Assembly: GCF_938045535.1 (NCBI RefSeq)
Contig: NZ_CALIMQ010000040.1
Coordinates: 1 to 5,179 of the forward strand
Length of the DNA: 5,179 nt
Source of the DNA: an uncultured Campylobacter sp.
Lineage (GTDB): Bacteria > Campylobacterota > Campylobacteria > Campylobacterales > Campylobacteraceae
Reading direction: 5' to 3'
Of the stretch, positions 1-5,179 are shown piece by piece; the stretch's first letter is position 1; every line of letters begins with the position of its first letter. The position numbers and the translations under genes were made by a program. Under the pieces are notes generated by a model. That model was not told where the DNA came from and did no database searches. It was given only the letters and a program-made list of their open reading frames with translations.

Positions 1-2460
1 CGTAATACTCATGATATCCAGCGGAATGCCTGCAACCCCCATGATGCCGAAGCAGGCGCAAAGCGGAATTAAATTTACGACGATCGCGATAAGCGCGTAT
101 GAAAAGGAGCGAAAGATAACCACGAAAAGCACGAAAAGCACGAGCACGGTGATACCCAAAGTGCCTATCTGTGAGCTCATCAGGCTTTGAAGCATATTGT
201 TATAAAGCACCATTATGCCGCTGATCTGCACCGTGACGTTATCTTTAGCGAGCAGGGAGTCCAGATCGCGCTTAAGATCGGCTAGAAATTGCGCTCTGCG
301 AAGATTTGGATCGCTATCTATCGTGCGGATGCTAAAGTGCGCCTCGTTCGCTTCGATATTCACAAAGGGCGAAAGTACCAATTCGCGGTAGTTTGCGGGC
401 ATTTCAGAGTAGATCAAAGCAAGACTTAGATCGTCCAGATCGCGCCCTTGATTGATCTGCTTGCCGAGCTTTAAAAGCGATGCGAGCGAGCTTACGTTGC
501 CGATAAACTCGTGCCCGGCGACGTTTTTGTCCTTCAAAAAATCATCTATTTTGCCGATGATACGCATCTTTTCGGATGTGAACCAATACTGCGGCTTGTT
601 CTCGTTGGCGGCGTACTCGGCTTCGAAATCGCCAAAATCGTCGCTCGCGGTGGAATTTTGCTCTAAATTTGCGGCGTGGGTTTGATCTGAATTTACGGCT
701 TCATTTGATTGTGCTGCCGCAGCGGAGCCTTGGGGCATAGAATTTTCTGCAATAGAATTTTGTGTCGCGGCGGTAGAATTCTGAGTAGCAGAGCTTTGTG
801 CGATAGAATTTTGCCGAGTAGAATTTGCCGCAAAATTTCGCCCAGCGGGATTGGAATTTTCGCCGCTCTTAAAATTTGCGCTACCGCTTGCGGAATTTTC
901 ACTCCCGCTAGCAGGATCTGCGCCGCTTGCGCTTTTAAATTTAACGACGATATCAAGCGGGATAGTTCCGCCTAGATTCGTGTCGATAATCTCCATGCCC
1001 GCGCGGATATCGGTACTTTTTTTGAAGTAGCCGATGAAGCTGTTTTCGACGCGCAGCTGCGAGATGCCGTATAGTCCAAAGATCACCGCCGCAGCGCAAA
1101 CGCCGTAAACCGCGCCTCTGCTACGTAGCGCCGTTTCGGCGCACCAAAGCGTAAATTTAAAGTGCTGCTCGAAGCTGCGGTTATTGTGCGTGCGCCTTAG
1201 AAGCGACATAACCGCGCCGAATACTCCAAATGCCGTAACTAGCGAGATGCTGATGCCTACGCTCATCATAATTCCCAGAGAAATTACGGGTTTTATATCG
1301 CAAAAAATTAGCGACATAAAGCCGATAACGGTCGTAAAGATCGCGAAAAAGCAGGGTCTTGCGCGCTCGCGCAGCACCGCGTAAACGAGCTGGCGCTGCG
1401 AAAAGGCGTGAAAGCGCGCGCTAAACTCGCGGTAGGCGACGATTAGGTGGATACAGACCGAAACCGTGATGATGAGCTGAAGCGCTATGAAATTTGAGCT
1501 AATCACCGTAACCTCAAAGCTCAAAAAGCCGAATAATCCCGCTGCGAGCACGACCGAATACGCGCAGATGATAAGCGGCAGCAGGATAAATTTCGCCTGT
1601 CTAAAAAAGAGCCAAAAGCAAGCTAACAAAAGCACCAAAGCGCCGAGTCCGTAGGTCGCCAGATCCGAGCGGACGTAACCCACCATATCGTCGGCGATCA
1701 TATTCAGTCCGCCCAAAAACAATCGGTCGCCCGCAAATTCCTTCTCAAAGCCCGCGATCAGCGCCCGCAAAGCCACAATGTCGCGGTGATCCTTTTCGCG
1801 CAGCTCGTCGCGGTAGGATTTAAAATTTTGCTCCGCAACTTTAAGCGCGTCTTTGAGCTGTGAAATTTGAGCCCCCGAGCGGTTGCTCTCGTGCTCCGCT
1901 TGCTCTAGAGCGTTTTTGGCTCCGTCTCTTAGGCGCAAAAGCTCCTCGTAGCGGGTCTGCGGCTTTAAATTTATTAAAATTGCGGTAGTGCGAAAATCGG
2001 CGCTTACTAAATTTGACGCGTAAAAGGGGCTTGTGGCAAACTCGCGCCTAGCCGCGGTTAAATTTACGTCCGCGTCGGTAAGAGTGGGTATGTGCTTAAG
2101 CAGCTCGCTCATACCGCCACCTTTGTTTAGCAAAAGCGGCACATTCGTGATGTCCGTGACGCTAGCGACGAAATCCAGCTTGGAAAAAGCTGCGTCCATC
2201 TGCGCTATTTTGCGGATCGTCTCGGGCGCTAAAAGATCGCCCGCGGGAGTGTATGCAAGCACCAAGAAATTCGGCGTTTCGTAGCGTTTGGATACTTCGC
2301 GCCAAATTTGAAGGTCTTTGTCATTATCTAGTAGAAGCGTCTGGCTCGAAGCGTCGATCTCGAGCTTTGTGGAGTAATATCCGAAAAAGAGCGCCAGCGC
2401 CGTAAACAGCGCGAGCGTGATTTTCGGAAACGCGACGATTAGGCGAAAAATTTTTTTCAA
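1..2460 (-). CDS. RND-superfamily (MMPL-type) inner-membrane transporter, partial (3' end missing)
   Basis: Translation is open for 820 codons from TTG at 2460 to the left edge with no stop, so the C-terminus is cut off. Nine hydrophobic segments can be seen: TM1 about residues 7-27, TM2 270-287, TM3 293-315, TM4 320-343, TM5 370-386, TM6 390-412, TM7 451-468, TM8 768-784 and TM9 from 791. Large periplasmic loops follow TM1 (29-268) and TM7 (470-765). This is the duplicated RND layout, and TM10-12 should lie outside the window. Loop 1 has a charged, probably coiled-coil stretch (about 171-230). Loop 2 carries a low-complexity insert (510-606). I chose the TTG start because AAAAGAG (2467-2473) lies 6 bases upstream, the N-terminus reads MKKIFRLIVAFPKITLALF, and no in-frame ATG lies in the short gap after mlaC. 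Family knowledge: proton-driven export or lipid handling (COG1033/HpnN-like). Its place downstream of mlaA-mlaC suggests it moves phospholipid or a similar lipid with them; that role is inference. It resembles C. jejuni Cj1373 from memory. Confidence 0.9.
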   Translation of the reverse strand, partial: MKKIFRLIVAFPKITLALFTALALFFGYYSTKLEIDASSQTLLLDNDKDLQIWREVSKRYETPNFLVLAYTPAGDLLAPETIRKIAQMDAAFSKLDFVASVTDITNVPLLLNKGGGMSELLKHIPTLTDADVNLTAARREFATSPFYASNLVSADFRTTAILINLKPQTRYEELLRLRDGAKNALEQAEHESNRSGAQISQLKDALKVAEQNFKSYRDELREKDHRDIVALRALIAGFEKEFAGDRLFLGGLNMIADDMVGYVRSDLATYGLGALVLLLACFWLFFRQAKFILLPLIICAYSVVLAAGLFGFLSFEVTVISSNFIALQLIITVSVCIHLIVAYREFSARFHAFSQRQLVYAVLRERARPCFFAIFTTVIGFMSLIFCDIKPVISLGIMMSVGISISLVTAFGVFGAVMSLLRRTHNNRSFEQHFKFTLWCAETALRSRGAVYGVCAAAVIFGLYGISQLRVENSFIGYFKKSTDIRAGMEIIDTNLGGTIPLDIVVKFKSASGADPASGSENSASGSANFKSGENSNPAGRNFAANSTRQNSIAQSSATQNSTAATQNSIAENSMPQGSAAAAQSNEAVNSDQTHAANLEQNSTASDDFGDFEAEYAANENKPQYWFTSEKMRIIGKIDDFLKDKNVAGHEFIGNVSSLASLLKLGKQINQGRDLDDLSLALIYSEMPANYRELVLSPFVNIEANEAHFSIRTIDSDPNLRRAQFLADLKRDLDSLLAKDNVTVQISGIMVLYNNMLQSLMSSQIGTLGITVLVLFVLFVVIFRSFSYALIAIVVNLIPLCACFGIMGVAGIPLDIMSIT
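643..933 (-). repeat. Asn/Ser/Gln/Ala-rich low-complexity insert coding region in the RND loop 2
   Basis: Residues 510-606 of the transporter are nearly all A, S, N, Q, G, T and E, with nine Asn-Ser dipeptides and almost no large hydrophobic residues. The core (residues 546-577, bases 730-825) reads as decayed pentapeptide repeats: NSTRQ, NSIAQ, SSATQ, NSTAATQ, NSIAE, NSMPQ. At the DNA level TAGAATT recurs on the plus strand at 738, 753, 774, 804 and 819, with spacings of 15, 21, 30 and 15, all multiples of three. The frame stays open through it and ordinary transporter sequence resumes at DDFGDFEAEY. It is likely a disordered linker grown by slipped replication, in the periplasm. No function can be read from it. 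Confidence 0.75.
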
Positions 2461-2483
2461 ATACCGCTCTTTTGAGTGCGTCG

Positions 2484-3068
2484 CTATTCGCCGCTATTGA
2501 TGACGGTGGAATTTAGCCGCTTTATAAGCTCGTCAAAGCCCAAGCTTTGCGTTACGTCGCCAAGCTGCGAGCGGTAGGTCTGAATTAGGCTGACGCCCAC
2601 GATATCGACGTCGTAGATGCGCCAATCAGAGCCGTTAGGATAAAATTTAAAATCTATGTCGTAGTTTTTCTGCTCGCCGATGACCTGTGTTTTTAGCACG
2701 CGGCGCTTATCGCTCGGGCTTTGTTTACTTAGCACCTTCATATCCTGATCGGTATAAAGCGAAAGTTTTTCGATAAACGAGCGCTTTAGATGCGCCTCGA
2801 AGGCTTTATTAAATTCCGCGATTTGCGCAGGGCTAAGGCTCGCATAATGTTTAGCAAGGGAGAGCTTTGCCATCATTTTATAATCAAAATAGCCGTCAAA
2901 AAGCGCAAAAATTTTTGCGGGCTTTGCGTCTTTTGGGGTGCTGCTTCGCATGATGCTTACGGCCTCGGCGACCTTTTGGCTCATCACAGGCTCGATATCC
3001 GCATCGCTAATAGCGTGCGCCGAAATCAAAAGCGCTCCGCAAAGCGCTAGAACTTTTAAAATTTTCAT
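2484..3068 (-). CDS. mlaC: MlaC-family periplasmic phospholipid-binding protein
   Basis: The product is 194 residues, normal for MlaC (Ttg2D; Pfam MlaC/Tol_Tol_Ttg2). MlaC carries phospholipid across the periplasm between the MlaA complex in the outer membrane and an inner-membrane partner. A Sec signal peptide covers residues 1-19 (MKILKVLALCGALLISAHA, cleavage after AHA). Family marks include the FDGYFDYKMMAKLSL region (about 57-71), the SPAQIAEFNKAFEAHL helix, and the C-terminal signature WRIYDVDIVGVSLIQTYRSQ (149-168), followed by the usual LGFDELIKRL ending. The ATG at 3068 has AAAGGA six bases upstream, placed inside the last codons of mlaA. The gap to mlaA is only 2 bases, so translational coupling is likely; 23 bases separate it from the RND gene. 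It corresponds to C. jejuni Cj1372 from memory. I am confident of the family; the exact lipid cargo is inferred from the family. Confidence 0.93.
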   Translation of the reverse strand: MKILKVLALCGALLISAHAISDADIEPVMSQKVAEAVSIMRSSTPKDAKPAKIFALFDGYFDYKMMAKLSLAKHYASLSPAQIAEFNKAFEAHLKRSFIEKLSLYTDQDMKVLSKQSPSDKRRVLKTQVIGEQKNYDIDFKFYPNGSDWRIYDVDIVGVSLIQTYRSQLGDVTQSLGFDELIKRLNSTVINSGE

Positions 3069-3070
3069 TG

Positions 3071-3790
3071 TTATTCCTTTATTAGTTTCTCGCGATTTTG
3101 CTCGTAAGCATCGCGTAAAAATGGATATAGATCCACTGCATCTTTGGTCATTTTTTCATAAAATTTCGGATCGCGCGAGTAATCGTTAAATATTCTAAAT
3201 CCATTGACGGAGTTTCGAACGGTGCCATCTTTAATATAGTTTATCGGATTTGAAAAATAATCTCCGACAAGCCCCGCTGTATCGCGCAGATTGCTCTGTC
3301 CCAAAATCGGCCAGACGATATGCGGACCTGCCGGAACGCCCCAGTATCCTAGTGTCTGCCCGAAATCCTCGTCGTGGCGCGGAATCCCGTAGTATTTGCC
3401 TGCCATATCGTTAAGCCCGCCGAAGCCGACGGTCGAGTTGATCAAAAATCGCTTCGTCTCGTCCCAAGAATTTTCAAATTTACCCTGCAATAGGTTGTTT
3501 ACGAGCCTCATCGGATATAAAATATTATAGAAAAAATTTGAAAACGCGCCCTGGATCGGATCGGGCATTACATAGTCGTAACCGCTGGCTACGGGGGTTA
3601 ATATGTATGAGTAAAATACGTCGTTAAAGCTCGTCATAACGCGGTTATAGCCGCTAAGCGGATCGAAAACCTCGCGCTTGGCAAACTCCTCGTCAAAACC
3701 ATCCGTATCGCTAGGCGCTACGTCTTGCTTTTGCGAGCAACCGCAGAGTGCCAATGCCGCGGCTAAGAATATAATTTTTATAAATTTCAA
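3071..3790 (-). CDS. mlaA: MlaA (VacJ) outer-membrane phospholipid-removal lipoprotein
   Basis: With the TTG start at 3790 the product has 239 residues, typical for MlaA. MlaA sits in the outer membrane, usually with a porin, and removes phospholipids from the outer leaflet and hands them to MlaC. The N-terminus is a lipoprotein signal, MKFIKIIFLAAALALCG followed by Cys18 as the lipidated residue (lipobox LCG-C) and SQK; no Asp is present at +2. Family marks are FDPLSGYNRVM (42-52), DPIQGAFSNFFYNILYP (77-93), the FLINSTVGFGGLNDMA helix region (115-130), then DFGQTLGYWGVPAGPH and WPILGQSNLRD within 142-170. A longer reading from another TTG at 3814 adds eight residues, but it has no ribosome site and lies at the predicted transcript start, so I reject it. 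It is first in the operon with mlaC and the RND gene and corresponds to C. jejuni Cj1371 from memory. Confidence 0.95.
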   Translation of the reverse strand: MKFIKIIFLAAALALCGCSQKQDVAPSDTDGFDEEFAKREVFDPLSGYNRVMTSFNDVFYSYILTPVASGYDYVMPDPIQGAFSNFFYNILYPMRLVNNLLQGKFENSWDETKRFLINSTVGFGGLNDMAGKYYGIPRHDEDFGQTLGYWGVPAGPHIVWPILGQSNLRDTAGLVGDYFSNPINYIKDGTVRNSVNGFRIFNDYSRDPKFYEKMTKDAVDLYPFLRDAYEQNREKLIKE

Positions 3791-3796
3791 ATGTGA

Positions 3797-3804
3797 CCCT
3801 TCTT
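3797..3804 (-). promoter_or_regulatory. Ribosome binding site deciding the mlaA start
   Basis: The minus strand reads AAGAAGGG here, ending 6 bases before TTG at 3790. The competing TTG at 3814 has no purine-rich site before it. This favours the shorter, lipobox-first mlaA product. Confidence 0.75.
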
Positions 3805-3821
3805 TATAAATCAAAGTGGCG

Positions 3822-3850
3822 ATTTTACAAGTTTAAAGAAATTTTGTCAA
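3822..3850 (-). promoter_or_regulatory. Sigma70-type promoter of the mlaA-mlaC-RND operon
   Basis: On the minus strand a perfect -35 box TTGACA (3845-3850) is followed by a 17-base spacer and -10 box TAAAAT (3822-3827, one mismatch to TATAAT), with TG directly before the -10. The transcript would begin near 3815, giving a leader of about 25 bases before the mlaA TTG. This is an unusually classical promoter for Campylobacter, where -35 boxes are normally poor. It was found by eye only. Confidence 0.7.
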
Positions 3851-3917
3851 TAAAGGTAAAATTTCATATAGAATTTCCCTCTTTATAGCGCAAAATAAAG
3901 CCTGCGGCTCTTTAAGA

Positions 3918-3937
3918 AATATATCAGAGGATATATT
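3918..3937. promoter_or_regulatory. Perfect inverted repeat, candidate ModE operator
   Basis: AATATATC (3918-3925) and GATATATT (3930-3937) are exact reverse complements with AGAG between them. Seen another way, it is ATATAT, six bases, ATATAT. That resembles the layout of known Mo-boxes (TATATA, about six bases, TATATA) bound by ModE dimers, though the half-sites are shifted and the flanking CG is absent. It overlaps the likely modE -10, which fits autorepression when molybdate is plentiful. The link to ModE is inference; AT-rich palindromes also arise by chance. Confidence 0.4.
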
Positions 3938-3942
3938 ATAAA
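3934..3942 (+). promoter_or_regulatory. Likely -10 region of the modE promoter
   Basis: The string TATTATAAA offers two overlapping -10 boxes, TATTAT (3934-3939) and TATAAA (3937-3942), 26-40 bases before the modE start. No good -35 is present at the right distance (TTTAAG at 3911-3916 is the best for the first), which is common in Campylobacter. The inverted repeat at 3918-3937 overlaps it. Confidence 0.45.
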
Positions 3943-3962
3943 ATCACGCGAAAGTAAATAAG

Positions 3963-3968
3963 AAAGGA
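3963..3968 (+). promoter_or_regulatory. Ribosome binding site deciding the modE start
   Basis: AAAGGA lies 5 bases before ATG at 3974. The in-frame ATG at 3968 overlaps the last base of this site and so has no room for a ribosome, which makes 3974 the better start. Confidence 0.65.
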
Positions 3969-3973
3969 TGAAA

Positions 3974-4762
3974 ATGGATGCAAAATTTGCTTTGGAATTT
4001 CTGCTTGGCAAGGAAACATCGCTTCTAGCCAAGCATATTAAGCTACTTAAGGCCGTAGATGAGACTAAAAGTATTACAAAGGCCGCAGAGATCGTAGGAG
4101 TGTCGTATAAAAACGGCTGGGATGTGCTAAATTTAATCAACAACGCGAGCAAAAAGCCGCTCATTGTTCGCACTCAAGGTACTAAGAAAAATAGCGGCTC
4201 CGAGCTCACTCCATACGCTCACAAGTTGATTCGCGCTTATGATGCTATCAGCCACGCGGGCGAGACGTTTTTGAGTGAAATTTTAAAGCTTGACGAGATC
4301 CCCGAAGAGAGCCTTTTAAGCTTAGAGAAGATCGGTATGAAGCTTTCTGCACGCAATCAGCTAAGCGTTGAGATTACGGATGTTCAAACAGGCGCTGTAA
4401 ATTCTCAAATCACGGCTAAGCTCGCAGGTGGCGAAATTTTATGCGCGACGGTAACCGTAGAGAGCGAAAAGAATTTAGGGCTAAAGGTGGGCAAGGATGT
4501 GCTGTTTTTATTCAAAGCTCCAAGCGTCATCATTGCCAAAGGAAGCTCGGAGAAGCTAAAACTTAGTACGGTGAATCAAATCAAGGGCACGATTAGCGAG
4601 GTCAAAATCGGCGCGGTAAACGCAGAGATCTGTCTAGGCACAAGCTCGCATCAAAACATCACCGCGATCATCACGCGAGAATCTGCCACCGCGATGGCTC
4701 TAGGAGTAGGAGATGAAGTAACGGCGATCATCGAGCCTAGCGAGATCATTATTGGTGCGTAA
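3974..4762 (+). CDS. modE: ModE, molybdate-responsive transcriptional regulator
   Basis: The product has 262 residues from ATG 3974 (264 from ATG 3968), matching the length of E. coli ModE. The N-terminal LysR-type winged helix-turn-helix covers about residues 17-85, with recognition region SITKAAEIVGVSYKNGWDVL (33-52) and the wing RTQGTKKNSGSELT. A linker helix follows, then two TOBE/Mop domains, about 123-190 and 196-262. The first opens with SARNQ at 125-129; the Ser and Arg correspond to the molybdate ligands S126/R128 of E. coli ModE, and the KAP at 181-183 matches the E. coli LLKAPW segment, so oxyanion sensing looks intact. ModE dimers binding molybdate (or tungstate) normally repress molybdate uptake genes; a ModE-like protein is known to control the mod and tup transporters in C. 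jejuni. It lies divergent from mlaA and 101 bases upstream of modA, likely autoregulated through the palindrome at 3918-3937. Confidence 0.93.
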   Translation: MDAKFALEFLLGKETSLLAKHIKLLKAVDETKSITKAAEIVGVSYKNGWDVLNLINNASKKPLIVRTQGTKKNSGSELTPYAHKLIRAYDAISHAGETFLSEILKLDEIPEESLLSLEKIGMKLSARNQLSVEITDVQTGAVNSQITAKLAGGEILCATVTVESEKNLGLKVGKDVLFLFKAPSVIIAKGSSEKLKLSTVNQIKGTISEVKIGAVNAEICLGTSSHQNITAIITRESATAMALGVGDEVTAIIEPSEIIIGA

Positions 4763-4782
4763 TAGGATGAGATCGGGTGCGC

Positions 4783-4819
4783 AAAATTTTAAAATTTAAG
4801 GCGTAAATTTAAAATTTTA
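4783..4819. repeat. AT-only long inverted repeat between modE and modA
   Basis: The arms AAAATTTTAAAATTTA (4783-4798) and TAAATTTAAAATTTTA (4804-4819) pair along nearly their full length with a one-base bulge, around a loop of AGGCG. It starts 20 bases after the modE stop. It might act as a weak terminator hairpin for modE, as the periodic A/T tract that replaces the -35 box in Campylobacter promoters, or as a binding site. No U-run follows the right arm, so a classic rho-independent terminator is unlikely. AAATTT strings are very common in this genome, which lowers confidence. Confidence 0.4.
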
Positions 4820-4821
4820 GA

Positions 4822-4827
4822 TACAAT
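4822..4827 (+). promoter_or_regulatory. Likely -10 box of a modA promoter
   Basis: TACAAT (one mismatch to TATAAT) lies 36 bases before the modA ATG and is preceded by alternating A and T tracts with no -35 hexamer, the usual look of a Campylobacter sigma70 promoter. A transcript from it would start near 4834 and give a leader of about 30 bases. It implies modA can be transcribed separately from modE. Confidence 0.5.
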
Positions 4828-4834
4828 TCAATTC

Positions 4835-4848
4835 TCGGTGAGAGCCGA
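4835..4848 (+). promoter_or_regulatory. Small GNRA-capped hairpin in the modA leader
   Basis: TCGGT (4835-4839) pairs with GCCGA (4844-4848), with one G-U pair, around a GAGA tetraloop of the stable GNRA class. It would be at the very 5' end of a modA transcript started at the 4822-4827 box. GCC at 4844-4846 could instead pair with GGC at 4856-4858, which overlaps the AAAGG ribosome site. It is too short to match the known molybdenum-cofactor riboswitch. Function unknown; a 5' stabilising hairpin is the simplest reading. Confidence 0.35.
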
Positions 4849-4863
4849 AACGAAAGGCATAAA

Positions 4864-5179
4864 ATGAAGTTGAAAGCAGTGCTTTTAGGAATTTTAACCG
4901 CAGGCGCGCTTAACGCAGGCGAGGTCAGCATCGCAGCCGCTGCGAACACGACATATGCGTTTGACGAGATCAAGGCAGAATTTGCCAAGCTACATCCGCA
5001 AACTACGCTAAACGTGAGCTTGGGCGCAAGCGGAGCGCTTAGCACGCAGATCAAAAACGGCGCGCCGTTTGATATTTTTATGGCGGCTGATATGAAATTT
5101 GCAGACGATCTGCATAAAGATGGCTTTGCGACGGCGCCTGCCAAAACCTACGCAAAGGGCAAAGTGGCGATGTTTAGTG
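4864..5179 (+). CDS. modA: ModA, periplasmic molybdate-binding protein of the ABC importer, partial (3' end missing)
   Basis: 105 codons are visible and the frame is still open at the right edge; full ModA proteins have about 250 residues. ModA binds molybdate (and tungstate) in the periplasm and delivers it to the ModBC ABC transporter. Residues 1-18 form a Sec signal peptide (MKLKAVLLGILTAGALNA). The mature start EVSIAAAANTTYAFDEIKAEF matches the first ligand-loop region, with AAAN where E. coli has AAS. The hallmark stretch SLGASGALSTQIKNGAPFDI then FMAAD (52-76) contains the second ligand-loop Ser of the ASG motif. There is no TTTS signature of TupA, so this is ModA rather than the tungstate-specific protein. 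AAAGG (4853-4857) lies 6 bases before the ATG. Placement after modE fits ModE control; modB and modC probably follow outside the window. Confidence 0.93.
   Translation, partial: MKLKAVLLGILTAGALNAGEVSIAAAANTTYAFDEIKAEFAKLHPQTTLNVSLGASGALSTQIKNGAPFDIFMAADMKFADDLHKDGFATAPAKTYAKGKVAMFS

Noticed and set aside
452..975. Open frames on both strands (plus 452-685 and 709-975, minus 693-956)
   Set aside because: They are shadows of the RND gene in other frames, kept open by the biased low-complexity insert; they lack ribosome sites and recognisable protein character.
1184..2284. Plus-strand open frames at 1184-1384 and 2033-2284
   Set aside because: They lie antisense within the well-supported RND transporter and have no family resemblance.
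2790..3189. Plus-strand open frames antisense to mlaC and the end of mlaA
   Set aside because: The minus-strand frames show clear MlaC and MlaA motifs; these are by-products of codon bias.
3881..3900. Inverted repeat CTTTAT, eight bases, ATAAAG in the divergent region
   Set aside because: Six-base AT-rich arms with an eight-base spacer are expected by chance here; no U-run or overlap with a promoter box supports a function.
3883..4173. Minus-strand 96-codon frame beginning inside modE and ending in the intergenic region
   Set aside because: It overlaps the conserved HTH of modE, has no clear ribosome site and would end between the divergent promoters; the hydrophobic look comes from antisense reading.
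4835..4863. Molybdenum-cofactor riboswitch ahead of modA
   Set aside because: The leader after the predicted start is only about 30 bases, far shorter than that riboswitch, and lacks its multi-helix layout.
4809..5144. Minus-strand 111-codon frame opposite modA
   Set aside because: It is antisense to the clear ModA signal peptide and ligand motifs and extends through the modA promoter region.
4864..5179. Tungstate-binding TupA as an alternative to ModA
   Set aside because: The TTTS signature of TupA is absent and the ASGAL...QI.NGAPFDIF pattern is that of ModA.

Overview
The window looks like chromosomal DNA from a member of Campylobacterota, most likely a non-thermophilic Campylobacter of moderate GC (the C. 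gracilis / C. rectus / C. showae part of the genus is my guess). The reasons are the very frequent AAATTT/AAAATTT strings inside genes, the protein sequences, and the gene set MlaA-MlaC-RND permease, which from memory matches the Cj1371-Cj1372-Cj1373 block of C. jejuni. The assignment is inference from memory, not from a search.

Left part (1-3790, minus strand): a tight three-gene operon read right to left. First comes mlaA, an outer-membrane lipoprotein of the retrograde phospholipid pathway. Then, 2 bases after its stop, comes mlaC, the periplasmic phospholipid carrier. Then, 23 bases further, comes a large RND-superfamily (MMPL-type) inner-membrane transporter that runs off the left edge with 820 codons visible. 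A good sigma70-type promoter (TTGACA-17-TAAAAT) sits just upstream of mlaA, and its predicted transcript start forces a TTG start for mlaA at 3790. Together the three proteins would form a lipid route: outer-membrane MlaA, periplasmic MlaC, inner-membrane RND pump. The usual MlaFEDB ABC transporter is not beside them.

Middle (3791-3973): a 183-base divergent intergenic region. It holds the mlaA promoter on the minus strand. On the plus strand it holds an AT-rich -10 region overlapped by a perfect 8-bp inverted repeat, which is a candidate ModE operator.

Right part (3974-5179, plus strand): molybdate genes. modE encodes a full-length molybdate-responsive regulator (LysR-type HTH plus two TOBE/Mop domains). 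A 101-base gap follows, with an AT-rich inverted repeat, a -10 box and a small GNRA hairpin. Then comes the start of modA, the periplasmic molybdate-binding protein, cut by the right edge after 105 codons. modB and modC would be expected beyond the window.

No rRNA, tRNA, insertion sequence, CRISPR or phage sequence was seen. The most unusual item is a roughly 97-residue Asn/Ser/Gln/Ala-rich insert with decayed pentapeptide repeats inside the second periplasmic loop of the RND transporter.
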